Shown here one piece after another: positions 1-9,203 of a stretch of 64,000 nucleotides of DNA. The DNA comes from an uncultured Porphyromonadaceae bacterium. GTDB taxonomy: Bacteria; Bacteroidota; Bacteroidia; Bacteroidales; Muribaculaceae. The stretch's first letter is position 1; each line of letters opens with the position of its first letter. The notes beneath the pieces were generated by a model, which saw only the letters and a list, made by a program, of their open reading frames with translations, was not told the DNA's origin and ran no database searches. The translations under genes were made by a program, and so were the position numbers. The stretch spans positions 22,303-86,302 of the forward strand of contig CAMWSS010000006.1 in assembly GCA_947177035.1 (NCBI GenBank), given 5' to 3'.

Positions 1-54
1 AATATAACGGTATTCTACAGCGATAACAGCTTTCAGGTGTTCAGGCCTGCCTGA
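1..54 (+). CDS. C-terminal end of an unidentified protein (partial)
   Basis: Frame 1 is open from the window edge to a TGA at 52-54 and reads NITVFYSDNSFQVFRPA. It would converge with the EEP hydrolase gene that ends at 81. Only 17 residues are visible, so the product cannot be named, and chance openness over so short a stretch cannot be excluded. Confidence 0.3.
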   Translation, partial: NITVFYSDNSFQVFRPA

Positions 55-80
55 CGTGATTTCAGACCGAGCGGCAGCCC

Positions 81-1244
81 CTATTCATCCCAGATAAATG
101 TTGTGAGCAGCGGATAGTGATCCGACGATCTGATGTCGCCTCGCTCGACGCTGACGGGTCTGAAAGCGCCAGAATAAAGCACGTGGTCAATCCGGAAAAA
201 CAGACGGGAATCATTAAACGTGATCATCGGACCGCAACCTACTTCCGAGTAAGCGTCTTTAAGTCCGGCTTCTTCAAGCACCTTTATAGCCCGGCAACCG
301 GGCACATCATTAAAGTCTCCGCAAACGATCACATTCTCACCAGGCATCTGCTCGACATATTCCCGGATATATTGAGCCTGCACATTGCGCTGCTTGAACG
401 CGCCATAAAGTTTTTCGATAAGCCTCGATCTCACGTCTGACACATGCACGGATTTTGTCTCCATTTCCGTTATGTCGTGATACAGACTCTTGTCATCGGC
501 ATCCAGCCCGAATGACACCAGATGGACACCGAAAATCATAACACCTCTGCCGTTGATTATTGTGCGATACACCTCATGAGAGCCGCTGGCATATTGCTGA
601 GACGGCAACACCGCATATAATATAGGCGTCTTGGAATAACAGGCGTTTCCATGTTTACCCAACACGAAATAAGGATACACGGCATTCAGCGAGTCGATCT
701 GAGATTGCGGCACAAACGTGTTCAATGCACCCTGATTGTCAAACTCTGCCATGATGACCACGTCCGCACCCGAGTGCAAAATGATATGAGCGGTTCTGTT
801 AAACCCTTCTATGGTTTTGTCCGGTTCATTATCATGAAAACTGAGCACGTTGTATGACATCACCTTAAACATTCTGGCCGAATCCTGTGGCGCCACCTCG
901 TGCTGACCGATATTCAGCGGACAGAACGTCCACATCGGACCGGCACAGCTGATCAGTGATCCGAGTGGGAATAAAGCCAAGATTCTGGTGCGTCGCGAAC
1001 ATATCAGATCAACGGCCAACATCACAACGTTGACCACGCACCAGCCGGCAAAAGTCATTCCGGCCAGACCGGCAAACGGCATTTCATCGGGATTTATATG
1101 TCCGGCATAAGCCGTAAATATCAGTATGGCGGCAAACATTATGTTCAGAGCCACCAGAATCGGAAGCAAAATCCCCGCAGACCTTTTCTTTTCAGAAACA
1201 TGATCCGCCCTTCCGCAATTCATTGTGTTCTTATCTTCTGTCAT
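81..1244 (-). CDS. Membrane-anchored endonuclease/exonuclease/phosphatase (EEP) family protein
   Basis: Three hydrophobic segments occupy roughly residues 24-48, 58-80 and 88-105, followed by an EEP fold from about residue 125 to the end (387 residues). Visible EEP motifs are MSYNVLSF, the metal-binding glutamate in MAEFDNQG, VCGDFNDVPG and the terminal SSDHYPLLTTF with the catalytic Asp-His pair. The domain probably faces the periplasm and cleaves a phosphodiester or phosphate ester; the substrate is unknown. Its ATG overlaps the stop of the upstream rhomboid gene by four bases (ATGA), so it is the third gene of a rhomboid-rhomboid-EEP operon. Family assignment is firm, function is not. Confidence 0.9.
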   Translation of the reverse strand: MTEDKNTMNCGRADHVSEKKRSAGILLPILVALNIMFAAILIFTAYAGHINPDEMPFAGLAGMTFAGWCVVNVVMLAVDLICSRRTRILALFPLGSLISCAGPMWTFCPLNIGQHEVAPQDSARMFKVMSYNVLSFHDNEPDKTIEGFNRTAHIILHSGADVVIMAEFDNQGALNTFVPQSQIDSLNAVYPYFVLGKHGNACYSKTPILYAVLPSQQYASGSHEVYRTIINGRGVMIFGVHLVSFGLDADDKSLYHDITEMETKSVHVSDVRSRLIEKLYGAFKQRNVQAQYIREYVEQMPGENVIVCGDFNDVPGCRAIKVLEEAGLKDAYSEVGCGPMITFNDSRLFFRIDHVLYSGAFRPVSVERGDIRSSDHYPLLTTFIWDE

Positions 1245-2026
1245 AGTCTATTGCTCAATTCCAATAATTTCTTTCGCTCCAGCGAGGTTAAGGAAGTATA
1301 GCCCGAACGACGCACCTTGTCCAGAAGGGCATCAAGCACAACCCGGTCATCGGCCACCTCACATCTGTCAATCAACACAGATTCGCGTCGTTTGGCCACT
1401 GGCTTCACTCTCACCGAAGGTCTCATCTTAGCGCTTCCCCACATCAGGGCAAACGCCACTCCGGCCACAGCCCCACCAAGATGAGCTATGCCGCCTCCGA
1501 CATTTGGCCCGGAAAGAGTGGTCAGCAGGCTCAGCCCGACAGCCGCCACGGCAAGCCATCGCAACTGCACTCCGCCAAGCAGAAGCAATTGCATTTCAAA
1601 ACGGGGCATACGCCACGCGGTTGCCACCACAACTGCCAGCACCGACGCCGACGCGCCACACAGATCGCCATTAATCCAGCCCAGTCCCCCGGCCGCCAGA
1701 TAGAATGCACCGCCAAGCACTCCTCCCGATATATATAAGGAGATCAGCTGCCGGTTGCTGCCGAGTGTGAGAAAATACTCGCTGAACCAATACAGCCAGA
1801 GCATATTAAACACAAGGTGGAAAAATTTTATGTGCACAACCATATACGTTGCCAGCGTCCATGGCCGGAAAATGAATTGCGACGGCAGTGACGGCAGGGC
1901 AATCCATGAATCTATGCCCCAGCCGGCCAATGCCGCCACTCTGACAATTATAAAAACTATGGCATTAAGCGCCACAAGCTGAGCCGGCACGCCATTGCGG
2001 CGAATCCTGTCAGTATAACGGTTCAC
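1241..2026 (-). CDS. Rhomboid family intramembrane serine protease (second of a tandem pair)
   Basis: The protein has the HxxxN motif (HLVFN), the nucleophile motif GASAS and the catalytic histidine in IAHLGG, in the usual rhomboid order and within hydrophobic helices. A cytoplasmic tail of about 60 residues follows. I place the start at the GTG at 2026 (261 residues) because AGGAG lies nine bases upstream and the overlap with the preceding gene falls to 17 bases; a codon at 2059 in the same frame would give 272 residues but a 50-base overlap. It cleaves membrane proteins within the bilayer; substrates cannot be read from the sequence. Confidence 0.88.
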   Translation of the reverse strand: MNRYTDRIRRNGVPAQLVALNAIVFIIVRVAALAGWGIDSWIALPSLPSQFIFRPWTLATYMVVHIKFFHLVFNMLWLYWFSEYFLTLGSNRQLISLYISGGVLGGAFYLAAGGLGWINGDLCGASASVLAVVVATAWRMPRFEMQLLLLGGVQLRWLAVAAVGLSLLTTLSGPNVGGGIAHLGGAVAGVAFALMWGSAKMRPSVRVKPVAKRRESVLIDRCEVADDRVVLDALLDKVRRSGYTSLTSLERKKLLELSNRL

Positions 2027-2762
2027 GGTTGATAACTCCTTTTTTTCGCCAGTACACAATCAGCAACAAGGCAACAATCATGCCTCCGAGATGGGCAAAG
2101 TGGGCCACTCCGCTCTGCACTCCTGTGACTCCGAGCGTCAGCTCCAGCACGCCATAGGCGATCACCATCCATTTCGCTTTGATCGGAATCGGTATAAAGA
2201 AGAAATACAGTGGCATATTCGGGAAAATCATACCGAACGCCAGCAGGATTCCATAGATAGCGCCCGAAGCACCGATTGTCGGCGCATTGATCAGAGCATA
2301 AATTTCAGCTCCGGCCATATACTGTTCGCGTCCGGCTCCGACTGGCACAAGCCCTTTGGCTATGCCGGCGAGAGCCTGCGCATCAAAACCGGCCGACGAT
2401 GCGAGATGCTGAATCCAGATGGCGTAAACCCCTTCCTGCACAAGCGCGGCGCCTATGCCGACCGTGATATAGAAAAACAAAAACCTCTGGCTTCCAAAGA
2501 CACGCTCAAGGGTCGAACCGAACATAAACAGGCCGAACATGTTGAAAAACAGATGAGTGAACGATTGGGTATCGTGCATAAACATATAGGTCAACCACTG
2601 CCATACGCCAAAATCTGGCGATGTGACATAGTGCATCGCACCAATATCCACGATATTCACTCCTAAGCGTGACGGCAATATGACCATGGCCAGCCATACG
2701 ATCACGTTTATTATGATGATATTAAGTGTAACAGGGGGGATTCTGTCTGTTATAGAACTCAT
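2010..2762 (-). CDS. Rhomboid family intramembrane serine protease (first of a tandem pair)
   Basis: A 250-residue polytopic membrane protein. H70 and N74 form the HxxxN motif (HLFFN), GASG at 164-167 carries the nucleophile S166, and HFAHLGG at 221-227 supplies the catalytic H224. A long loop at about 110-160 between helices is typical of the Bacteroidetes form. It heads the operon with a second rhomboid and an EEP hydrolase, and is transcribed from the promoter at 2792-2823. Confidence 0.92.
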   Translation of the reverse strand: MSSITDRIPPVTLNIIIINVIVWLAMVILPSRLGVNIVDIGAMHYVTSPDFGVWQWLTYMFMHDTQSFTHLFFNMFGLFMFGSTLERVFGSQRFLFFYITVGIGAALVQEGVYAIWIQHLASSAGFDAQALAGIAKGLVPVGAGREQYMAGAEIYALINAPTIGASGAIYGILLAFGMIFPNMPLYFFFIPIPIKAKWMVIAYGVLELTLGVTGVQSGVAHFAHLGGMIVALLLIVYWRKKGVINREPLY

Positions 2763-2791
2763 ATTATATAATTATCAGTTTAATTGACAGG

Positions 2792-2823
2792 CAAAATTAC
2801 GCAAAAAATCCATATACTCCAAA
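2792..2823 (-). promoter_or_regulatory. Bacteroidetes-type promoter for the rhomboid operon
   Basis: On the minus strand TTTG (2823-2820) is followed after 20 bases by TAATTTTG (2799-2792), an exact TTTG-N20-TAnnTTTG match. Transcription would start near 2785, about 23 bases before the rhomboid ATG. Confidence 0.8.
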
Positions 2824-2881
2824 ATTGCAGACAACAAAGGATAACAAAAGGCAAATAGGCGCATTTTGCCACGAAACATAA

Positions 2882-2913
2882 TTTGCATGAGGCGGAAATT
2901 TTGTGTACCTTTG
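2882..2913 (+). promoter_or_regulatory. Bacteroidetes-type promoter for the tdk operon
   Basis: TTTG at 2882-2885, 20-base spacer, then TACCTTTG at 2906-2913. The start would be near 2920, leaving a leader of about 68 bases before tdk. Confidence 0.8.
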
Positions 2914-2987
2914 TCCGCAGTTATGAATTAAAGGCGACCTTTGAAATTGCAGTAGCAGACAACGGTCGCTGACTCCGATAACAAACC

Positions 2988-3611
2988 ATGAGCAGAAAAG
3001 GTAAACTATATTTCCGATACGGCACGATGGGATCGGCCAAGACAGCGTTGCTTCTCACTACTGCGTATAATTTTGAAGAACGAGGAATGCGCTATGTGTG
3101 TCTGAAGCCGGTTGTCGACACCCGCGAAAAGATCAACGTGATCCGGTCGCGCATCGGCATTGAGCGCGAATGCAAGTGGATCCATGCCGACACCGATCTA
3201 TATATGTTGGCACAGGATCTGTTTGAACAATCAATGTGTGTGATCGACTGGTTTCTGATCGATGAGGCCCAGTTCCTTACTTCGGCGCAGGTCGACCAGC
3301 TTGCCAGAGTGGTCGACGACTATGGTAGCAACGTCATTTGCTATGGACTGCGAACGGACTTTCAGACACACCTGTTTGAAGGATCGAAGCGCCTATTTGA
3401 AATAGCCGACACTATTGATGAAATCAAAAGCACATGCACCTGCGGACGAAAAACCATTGTCAACGCACGCATCGGAGCCAACGGCGACTTCGTGACAGAA
3501 GGCGCCCAGGTGGAAATCGGCGGTGACGACCGATACATTTCAGTGTGTCGCAGATGCTGGCGCAACAAAAGAATCGAGCAGGCCACAAAAAACACTCTGC
3601 CTCTGATCTGA
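2988..3611 (+). CDS. tdk: Thymidine kinase
   Basis: Type II thymidine kinase (207 residues), phosphorylating thymidine to dTMP in the salvage pathway in the cytosol. Visible are the P-loop GTMGSAKT (residues 12-19), the Walker B/lasso region IDEAQFL, and the structural zinc site formed by CTCG and CRRC near residues 150 and 190. First gene of an apparent operon with a DUF3108 protein, a C1 peptidase and a SPOR lipoprotein; its TGA shares one base with the next ATG (TGATG), which suggests translational coupling. Confidence 0.95.
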   Translation: MSRKGKLYFRYGTMGSAKTALLLTTAYNFEERGMRYVCLKPVVDTREKINVIRSRIGIERECKWIHADTDLYMLAQDLFEQSMCVIDWFLIDEAQFLTSAQVDQLARVVDDYGSNVICYGLRTDFQTHLFEGSKRLFEIADTIDEIKSTCTCGRKTIVNARIGANGDFVTEGAQVEIGGDDRYISVCRRCWRNKRIEQATKNTLPLI

Positions 3612-4393
3612 TGAGAAAAAGATTCAGCATAATAATTGCCGTTCTTTCGCTGCTGTGGCTTTCGGGTACGCCCCGAGGCATGGCTCTGACATTTGGCAAT
3701 GAACAACTCAGCTACAGGGCCACCTATAAATGGGGCATAATCCAGAAAGTGGCCGGCGACGCAACCATGCGCCTGACCCAGTTGCCTGACAGCAGCTATC
3801 GAGCCATTCTGACTGCTCGCACCAGGCCCTGGGCTGATCCGATTTTTTCCGTGCGCGACACTCTGGTCGGACGTATGCTGAAAAACTCAATGCTCCCGTC
3901 ACTATATGACAAATCCACCCATGAGGGCGGATCTTACCGGCACGACGTGATCCACTACAAATATCGCGACGATGTGGCATACGCATCGGTCGAACGTTAT
4001 AAAAAAGACAAAAAAGGCCGGATCACACGACGCGATTCAGTCATGTCGGCACGCATTCCGGCCGTGGACATGCTCAGCGTGTATTTTTATGTGCGCCGCC
4101 TGCCATTTGAAACGATGAAACCGGGCACCGTAAACCGCTCCAACATCTTTTCAGGAGCAAAAATCGAATCTCTGGCAGTGAAATATTGCGGGCGCAAAAA
4201 AATAAAGCTCGACGGTGTCACATGGGATTGCTATGAGATTCACTTCTCCTTCAGCTCCGAACGCATGAACAATTCATCTGCGCCAATGAAAGCCTGGATC
4301 CGCACCGACGGCACCAGAATCCCGATCAAACTTGAAGGCGAACTGCCGATCGGCAAAATCCAGGTATTATGGAATAATCCGGATAAAAAATAG
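3611..4393 (+). CDS. DUF3108 domain-containing secreted protein
   Basis: A 260-residue protein with an N-terminal signal sequence (RKRFSIIIAVLSLLWL), then an all-beta domain of the DUF3108 type beginning at LTFGNEQLSYRATYKWG. The same frame is open from 3545 inside tdk, but the ATG at 3611 directly precedes the signal peptide and overlaps the tdk stop by one base. DUF3108 proteins are periplasmic and of undefined function. No catalytic motif is visible. Confidence 0.82.
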   Translation: MRKRFSIIIAVLSLLWLSGTPRGMALTFGNEQLSYRATYKWGIIQKVAGDATMRLTQLPDSSYRAILTARTRPWADPIFSVRDTLVGRMLKNSMLPSLYDKSTHEGGSYRHDVIHYKYRDDVAYASVERYKKDKKGRITRRDSVMSARIPAVDMLSVYFYVRRLPFETMKPGTVNRSNIFSGAKIESLAVKYCGRKKIKLDGVTWDCYEIHFSFSSERMNNSSAPMKAWIRTDGTRIPIKLEGELPIGKIQVLWNNPDKK

Positions 4394-4431
4394 CACAACA
4401 ACCAAACCAACATAATATTTATCAAACAAAA

Positions 4432-5631
4432 ATGAATAAACTTATGCTTGCCATCGGACTTTCGGCAGCCTGTGCAGGACAGGCCGTCGCTCAGTCTGAA
4501 TCCAATGACTCAGTCAAAGGCTTTGTTTTCACTGACGAAATCATCGTGCCGACCACCTCTGTCAAGGACCAGAATAAGTCGGGAACATGCTGGTGTTTTG
4601 CAGGTACATCGCATTTTGAAGACGAAATCATGCATAATGGCGGAGACTCTCTCAATCTCAGCGAAATGTTCACTGTGCGCTATTGCTACCTCGACAAAGC
4701 TCGCCGCCACGTTCTCTCGCAAGGCAACTCTCACTTTGCTGCCGGCGGAAGCATCCTCGACGTGCCTTACGTCTGGGACACATACGGCGCAGTGCCTGAA
4801 TCGGTCTATGAAGGACTCAATTATGGCGAAGAGAAACATGACCACGGAGAACTTGACAAAGCAATCTCTGCCTATGTTCATGCCGTTGCCACCGGCAAGA
4901 AGGCCACAACCGCATGGCTTCAGGGCCTGAACGGCATTCTTGACGCTTATTTTGGTGCGGTGCCCGAAAAATTCGTTGTCGACGGAAAGGAATACACTCC
5001 CAGAACTTATGCCGATCACCTTGGACTGAAATCAGACAACTATGTGGCCCTGACGTCATTCACCCATCATCCCGAATACAAACCGTTCGTGCTTGAAGTT
5101 GCCGACAACTGGCTGGCCGGACAGTATTACAACCTGCCGCTCCAGGAATTCAAAGCAGCTGTGGATCACGCCCTCAAGCAAGGCTATTCAGTCGTGTGGG
5201 CTGCCGACGTGAGTGAAGACGGTTTTAAGTGGAAAGAAGGATACGCACTTCTTCCTGCTGCAAAAACTGAATCCGATATGGACGCCACGGAACTCGCCCG
5301 CTGGGTCAAACTCAGCGACGCCGACCGCAAAGCCGAACAGGCCAAAATCGATGGCCCTGGAGTGAAGGAAATCGACGTGACGCCTGAGATCCGTCAACAG
5401 ATGTTTGAAACCTTGCAGACAACCGACGACCATGGAATGGTTATCGTCGGCACCGCCACCGATCAGCTCGGCAACCGATACTACAAGGTGAAAAACTCAT
5501 GGGACACTAACCAGATATACGACGGATACTTCTACGTATCAGAGCCTTATTTCCTGGCCAAGACACTTAGCGTGCTGATCAACAGAAAGGCCGTTCCGTC
5601 CAAAACACTGAAAGCACTGAATCTTAAATAA
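4432..5631 (+). CDS. Secreted C1-family cysteine peptidase, bleomycin hydrolase/PepC type
   Basis: Signal peptide (MNKLMLAIGLSAACAGQAVA, cut before QSE), then a papain-fold peptidase. The active-site cysteine is C53 in SGTCWCFAG, the histidine H334 in DDHGMVIVG, and the asparagine N355 in KNSWD. The 399-residue length and the helical insert between Cys and His fit the bleomycin hydrolase/aminopeptidase C subfamily, but the signal peptide places it in the periplasm, whereas classical PepC is cytosolic. It lies 38 bases after the DUF3108 gene and two bases before the SPOR lipoprotein gene. Confidence 0.9.
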   Translation: MNKLMLAIGLSAACAGQAVAQSESNDSVKGFVFTDEIIVPTTSVKDQNKSGTCWCFAGTSHFEDEIMHNGGDSLNLSEMFTVRYCYLDKARRHVLSQGNSHFAAGGSILDVPYVWDTYGAVPESVYEGLNYGEEKHDHGELDKAISAYVHAVATGKKATTAWLQGLNGILDAYFGAVPEKFVVDGKEYTPRTYADHLGLKSDNYVALTSFTHHPEYKPFVLEVADNWLAGQYYNLPLQEFKAAVDHALKQGYSVVWAADVSEDGFKWKEGYALLPAAKTESDMDATELARWVKLSDADRKAEQAKIDGPGVKEIDVTPEIRQQMFETLQTTDDHGMVIVGTATDQLGNRYYKVKNSWDTNQIYDGYFYVSEPYFLAKTLSVLINRKAVPSKTLKALNLK

Positions 5632-5633
5632 GA

Positions 5634-6125
5634 ATGCGCCGGTTTCTCCTCGTCGCGGCAACAGCCGCATTCGTGATGACAATGTCGTCGTGCAAAACGA
5701 CAGAAGCCAACTATAGGGAAGCCTATGAGGCCACCGTCGCACACCGCGAATCCCAGGCAGACACGGCATTCGACCGCGAGTCGGAAGTCCGCACAGACAG
5801 CGCTGCGGTTTTGACTGTGTTTCTGTCGCCTGTTAAATCCGACAGAAGCGCCGACGCCGCGACTCCGGCAAAAGCCTTTCCGTTTAATGCGGCAGTCAAC
5901 AAATTCAAACAAGTGTTCAATGCCAAAGCATTGTGCCACAGACTGCGCGACAACGGATGGCCACAAGCCTATGTGGCCAAGACTCCAGACGAAGAATTCT
6001 ATGTGATGGCAGGCGGGGCCTCAACAGAGGCAGAAGCGGCAGAGATTTGCTCAAACCTGCGCAAATCGGCAAAAACAGTGCCGTTGGGACGCGGCTATCC
6101 GACCATTGTCAAATCAGCGCGCTGA
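5634..6125 (+). CDS. SPOR-type lipoprotein
   Basis: A 163-residue lipoprotein: N-terminal MRRFLLVAATAAFVMTMSSC with lipidation expected at C20, a charged linker to about residue 85, and a C-terminal domain whose pattern (YVAKTPDEEFYVMAGGAST..AEAAEICSNLR) fits a SPOR domain. SPOR domains bind denuded peptidoglycan glycan strands, often at the septum. It ends the tdk operon and is followed by a strong inverted repeat. The SPOR call rests on pattern alone. Confidence 0.7.
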   Translation: MRRFLLVAATAAFVMTMSSCKTTEANYREAYEATVAHRESQADTAFDRESEVRTDSAAVLTVFLSPVKSDRSADAATPAKAFPFNAAVNKFKQVFNAKALCHRLRDNGWPQAYVAKTPDEEFYVMAGGASTEAEAAEICSNLRKSAKTVPLGRGYPTIVKSAR

Positions 6126-6141
6126 ACCTGACACAGAATTC

Positions 6142-6200
6142 AATATATGCCATACAGGAGGCCATCGATTTTTAGACGGGCCTCCTGTATGGTATATATT
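6142..6200. terminator. Long inverted repeat, candidate terminator of the tdk operon
   Basis: Arms 6142-6163 and 6179-6200 pair over 22 positions with one G-T wobble (6149/6193) around a 15-base loop. It follows the SPOR gene stop by 17 bases. There is no good U-run on the 3' side, so termination or 3' end protection is inferred from position. Confidence 0.55.
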
Positions 6201-6241
6201 ATGGAGTTAAAAAACGTGAAAACGGCAGCTTTTTCCAACAT

Positions 6242-6257
6242 TGGCACAATCTTTGCA
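6242..6257 (+). promoter_or_regulatory. Sigma-54-type (-24/-12) promoter before clpC
   Basis: TGGCAC (6242-6247), five bases, then TTGCA (6253-6257), an exact match to the RpoN consensus with GG and GC at the required 12-base distance. Transcription would begin near 6268, about 33 bases before the clpC ATG. No TTTG/TAnnTTTG pair with correct spacing is present here. Confidence 0.6.
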
Positions 6258-6300
6258 TTCTATGGTGGGTTATATGATTAATATGAATATGTTTTGATAC

Positions 6301-8829
6301 ATGGAAATAAATCTCTCGATAGAAATGAAGCGTGTTCTTGAAAGCGCGCGTCAGTATGCGGTCAATTCCCGTCAGCCATACATCAGTCCGCAACATCTGC
6401 TGCTTGCGATGACAGACGAGACAATTTCGGCCGATACTGTAAACTATATTGATGCTGAACTTGGAGGCGGAAGCGCTGCCGAGATCAACCGCACCATAGC
6501 GGTCGGCGACATCAACTCTGACAGCATGGCAGATATTGAAGTCAAGGTCAGTGTGATTGTCGACCGTCTTGTCAAACTTAGCGTTCTGGAAGCACGGATG
6601 CTGAAACACATTGAGGTCACCCCGGTGCATCTGCTCCTTGCCATGCTGCATAATTCCGAAGTGTGCGCTCTGCCGTTCATGAAAAATCTGACCGGCCGCA
6701 ATTTCGTATACCAGAAGCTATATGAACTCGTCGCCGCTGACAGCGGACAGATCACCCCACAGATGGGCGGAGCCTTTGCTGATGACGAGGATGACACCGA
6801 GATGCCGGCAGACGCAAACGGGGCAGGGCAGTCGTCTAAGCAGGACAACACTGCCAGAACGTCAGCCGGCGGCAAACATGACACTCCGGTTCTTGACAAA
6901 TTCGGCGTTGACATGACCCGTGCGGCGGCCGACGGGCGGCTTGATCCTGTGGTCGGCCGGGAAGTCGAGATCGAACGCCTGGCACAGATCCTAAGCCGGC
7001 GCAAAAAGAACAACCCCGTGCTCATCGGCGAACCCGGAGTCGGAAAATCGGCCATTGTCGAAGGGCTTGCCATGCGCATAGTGCAGCGCAAGGTCAGCCG
7101 GGTGCTGTTTGACAAGCGTGTGATCGCGCTCGACATGGCGTCTATTGTGGCCGGCACAAAATATCGCGGCCAGTTTGAAGAGCGCATAAAAGCGATCCTG
7201 AACGAACTGAGCAAGAACAAAGACGTGATTCTTTTCATCGACGAGCTCCACACGATTGTTGGCGCCGGCAATGCCGCCGGTTCGATGGATGCCGCCAATA
7301 TGCTCAAGCCGGCGCTGGCGCGCGGAGAGATTCAGTGCATCGGTGCCACAACGCTTGACGAATTCCGCACTTCGATTGAAAAGGACGGCGCTCTTGAGCG
7401 TCGCTTCCAGAAAGTGATGGTGGAAGCTACTTCGGCAGAAGAGACTCTGACAATCCTCTCTAATATCAGAGACAAATACGAAGAGCATCATAATGTGGCA
7501 TACACTCCTGAGGCCCTTCAGGCATGTGTCAAACTGACCGAACGCTATGTCAGCGAGCGCACATTTCCCGACAAAGCCATCGACGCGCTCGATGAAGCCG
7601 GATCCCGCGCCCATATCACAAACATAACCGTCCCTGCCGAAATTGAATCGCTCGAAGAGCAAGTTTCCGAAGCTGAGCAAAGCAAGCTCAACGCCGTGCG
7701 TGCGCAGAATTTTGAATATGCAGCGGCTTTTCGCGACACCGAACAGCGCCTGAGAGCAGACCTTGAACAAGCCAAGCGTCGCTGGGAAGACGATATGAAA
7801 AGCAAGCGTGTCACCGTCACCGAAGACATGGTGGCCGAAGTCGTGGCTATGATGACCGGAGTGCCTGTGCAGCGCATAGCGCAGGCCGAAGGAATGCGTC
7901 TGCTTGAAATGGGACCGGTGTTGCGCAATGCGATTGTGGGGCAGGACGAGGCTATTGACAAAATGGTCAAAGCCATACGCCGCAACCGCGTCGGGCTCAA
8001 GGATCCCAACAAGCCGATCGGCACATTCATGTTTCTCGGGCCCACAGGTGTCGGCAAAACGCATCTGGCTAAAAAATTGGCAGAATATCTGTTTGATTCG
8101 GCCGACACGCTCATACGCATCGACATGAGCGAATATATGGAAAAATTCACAGTCAGCCGGCTGGTCGGAGCACCCCCCGGATACGTCGGCTATGAAGAAG
8201 GCGGACAATTGACGGAAAAAGTGCGCCGCAGACCATATTCTGTCGTACTTCTGGATGAAATAGAGAAGGCGCACCCCGACGTGTTCAACCTGCTGCTACA
8301 GGTAATGGACGAAGGTCGGCTCACTGATTCACTCGGCCGCAAAATCGACTTCAAGAACACCATTCTGATCATGACGTCAAACATCGGCACACGCCAACTC
8401 AAAGATTTCGGTTCAGGAGTGGGTTTCACCACCGGCGAGATAAGCAAAGAATACTCGCACGGAGTACTGAGCAAGGCCCTCAACAAAGCCTTCTCGCCAG
8501 AATTCCTTAACCGAATCGACGACATAATCATGTTTGACACGCTGTCGAAAGAAGCCATTTTCCAGATTATCGATATCGAACTGAAAGGATTCTTCAATCG
8601 TGCGGCCGAATTGGGCTATACGCTCGAAATTTCGGAAAGTGCCAAAAATTACATAGCGGAGAAGGGATATGACGCACAATATGGTGCCCGACCGCTGAAA
8701 CGCGCCATCCAGAAATATCTTGAAGACCCGCTGGCCGAAATGATAATCACAGCCGAACTTAATCAAGGCAACACGATTGTTGTGGATTATGATCAGGCCA
8801 ACGACAAGATCACAACAGCAATACATTGA
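6301..8829 (+). CDS. clpC: ATP-dependent Clp protease ATP-binding subunit ClpC
   Basis: An 842-residue HSP100 unfoldase with the expected order: Clp N repeat domain (1-150), an acidic low-complexity linker (about 160-195), first AAA+ module with Walker A GEPGVGKS (about 243-250), a UVR-like coiled segment near 455-490 ([18 protein letters not shown]), second AAA+ module with GPTGVGKT (about 580) and a C-terminal D2-small domain. The UVR motif and short middle domain favour ClpC over ClpB, and VGF in the second module can serve as the ClpP-binding loop. It unfolds proteins for ClpP. Monocistronic, with a sigma-54-like promoter upstream and a 17-bp terminator downstream. Confidence 0.93.
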   Translation: MEINLSIEMKRVLESARQYAVNSRQPYISPQHLLLAMTDETISADTVNYIDAELGGGSAAEINRTIAVGDINSDSMADIEVKVSVIVDRLVKLSVLEARMLKHIEVTPVHLLLAMLHNSEVCALPFMKNLTGRNFVYQKLYELVAADSGQITPQMGGAFADDEDDTEMPADANGAGQSSKQDNTARTSAGGKHDTPVLDKFGVDMTRAAADGRLDPVVGREVEIERLAQILSRRKKNNPVLIGEPGVGKSAIVEGLAMRIVQRKVSRVLFDKRVIALDMASIVAGTKYRGQFEERIKAILNELSKNKDVILFIDELHTIVGAGNAAGSMDAANMLKPALARGEIQCIGATTLDEFRTSIEKDGALERRFQKVMVEATSAEETLTILSNIRDKYEEHHNVAYTPEALQACVKLTERYVSERTFPDKAIDALDEAGSRAHITNITVPAEIESLEEQVSEAEQSKLNAVRAQNFEYAAAFRDTEQRLRADLEQAKRRWEDDMKSKRVTVTEDMVAEVVAMMTGVPVQRIAQAEGMRLLEMGPVLRNAIVGQDEAIDKMVKAIRRNRVGLKDPNKPIGTFMFLGPTGVGKTHLAKKLAEYLFDSADTLIRIDMSEYMEKFTVSRLVGAPPGYVGYEEGGQLTEKVRRRPYSVVLLDEIEKAHPDVFNLLLQVMDEGRLTDSLGRKIDFKNTILIMTSNIGTRQLKDFGSGVGFTTGEISKEYSHGVLSKALNKAFSPEFLNRIDDIIMFDTLSKEAIFQIIDIELKGFFNRAAELGYTLEISESAKNYIAEKGYDAQYGARPLKRAIQKYLEDPLAEMIITAELNQGNTIVVDYDQANDKITTAIH

Positions 8830-8838
8830 CCCTTCAAC

Positions 8839-8883
8839 TGAAAATCTGGCGAATCTCTCATGGATGGATTCGCCAGATTTTCA
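8839..8883 (+). terminator. Terminator after clpC
   Basis: A perfect 17-bp stem (8839-8855 with 8867-8883) around an 11-base loop, beginning ten bases after the clpC stop; the 3' arm ends in TTTTCA. Confidence 0.8.
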
Positions 8884-8934
8884 ATATATTAGACTATTGT
8901 GCATAAAATTTCCACAGATTTTTTGTTCGAAAAA

Positions 8935-8966
8935 TTTGCATATCCCAGAAAAAGGCCCTAACTTTG
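8935..8966 (+). promoter_or_regulatory. Promoter for the initiator tRNA gene
   Basis: TTTG at 8935-8938, 20-base spacer, TAACTTTG at 8959-8966; transcription would start about 15 bases before the tRNA. Confidence 0.8.
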
Positions 8967-8986
8967 CACTCGCAAAAGAGAAATAT

Positions 8987-9061
<75 letters not shown>

Positions 9062-9065
9062 GAGG

Positions 9066-9097
9066 CAAGCGAATTCCAAAAGGGTTCGCTTGTTTTT
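9066..9097 (+). terminator. Terminator after tRNA-fMet
   Basis: An 8-bp stem CAAGCGAA/TTCGCTTG with an 11-base loop and a T5 run at 9093-9097, starting five bases after the tRNA. Confidence 0.8.
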
Positions 9098-9135
9098 GCT
9101 ATCCACGGAAACAATATGAATTTTTTAGTTCCTAT

Positions 9136-9167
9136 ATTGTCAGAATCATGGGGATTTTGTAAATTTG
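9136..9167 (+). promoter_or_regulatory. Promoter for purL
   Basis: ATTG (one mismatch to TTTG) at 9136-9139, 20-base spacer, TAAATTTG at 9160-9167. The -7 box overlaps the first possible start codon of the open frame (9165), which supports the later ATG at 9204 as the purL start. Confidence 0.7.
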
Positions 9168-9203
9168 TGGTCTGAAAACAATCACTATTTCTTGAACCAC
9201 CCT

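Noticed and set aside
6991..8274. 427-codon open frame on the minus strand
   Set aside because: Antisense to clpC; Cys/His-rich but without a recognisable domain or promoter.
9165..9203. Earlier purL start at 9165
   Set aside because: The -7 promoter box occupies 9160-9167, so this codon would not be in the mRNA; the ATG at 9204 fits the family N-terminus.
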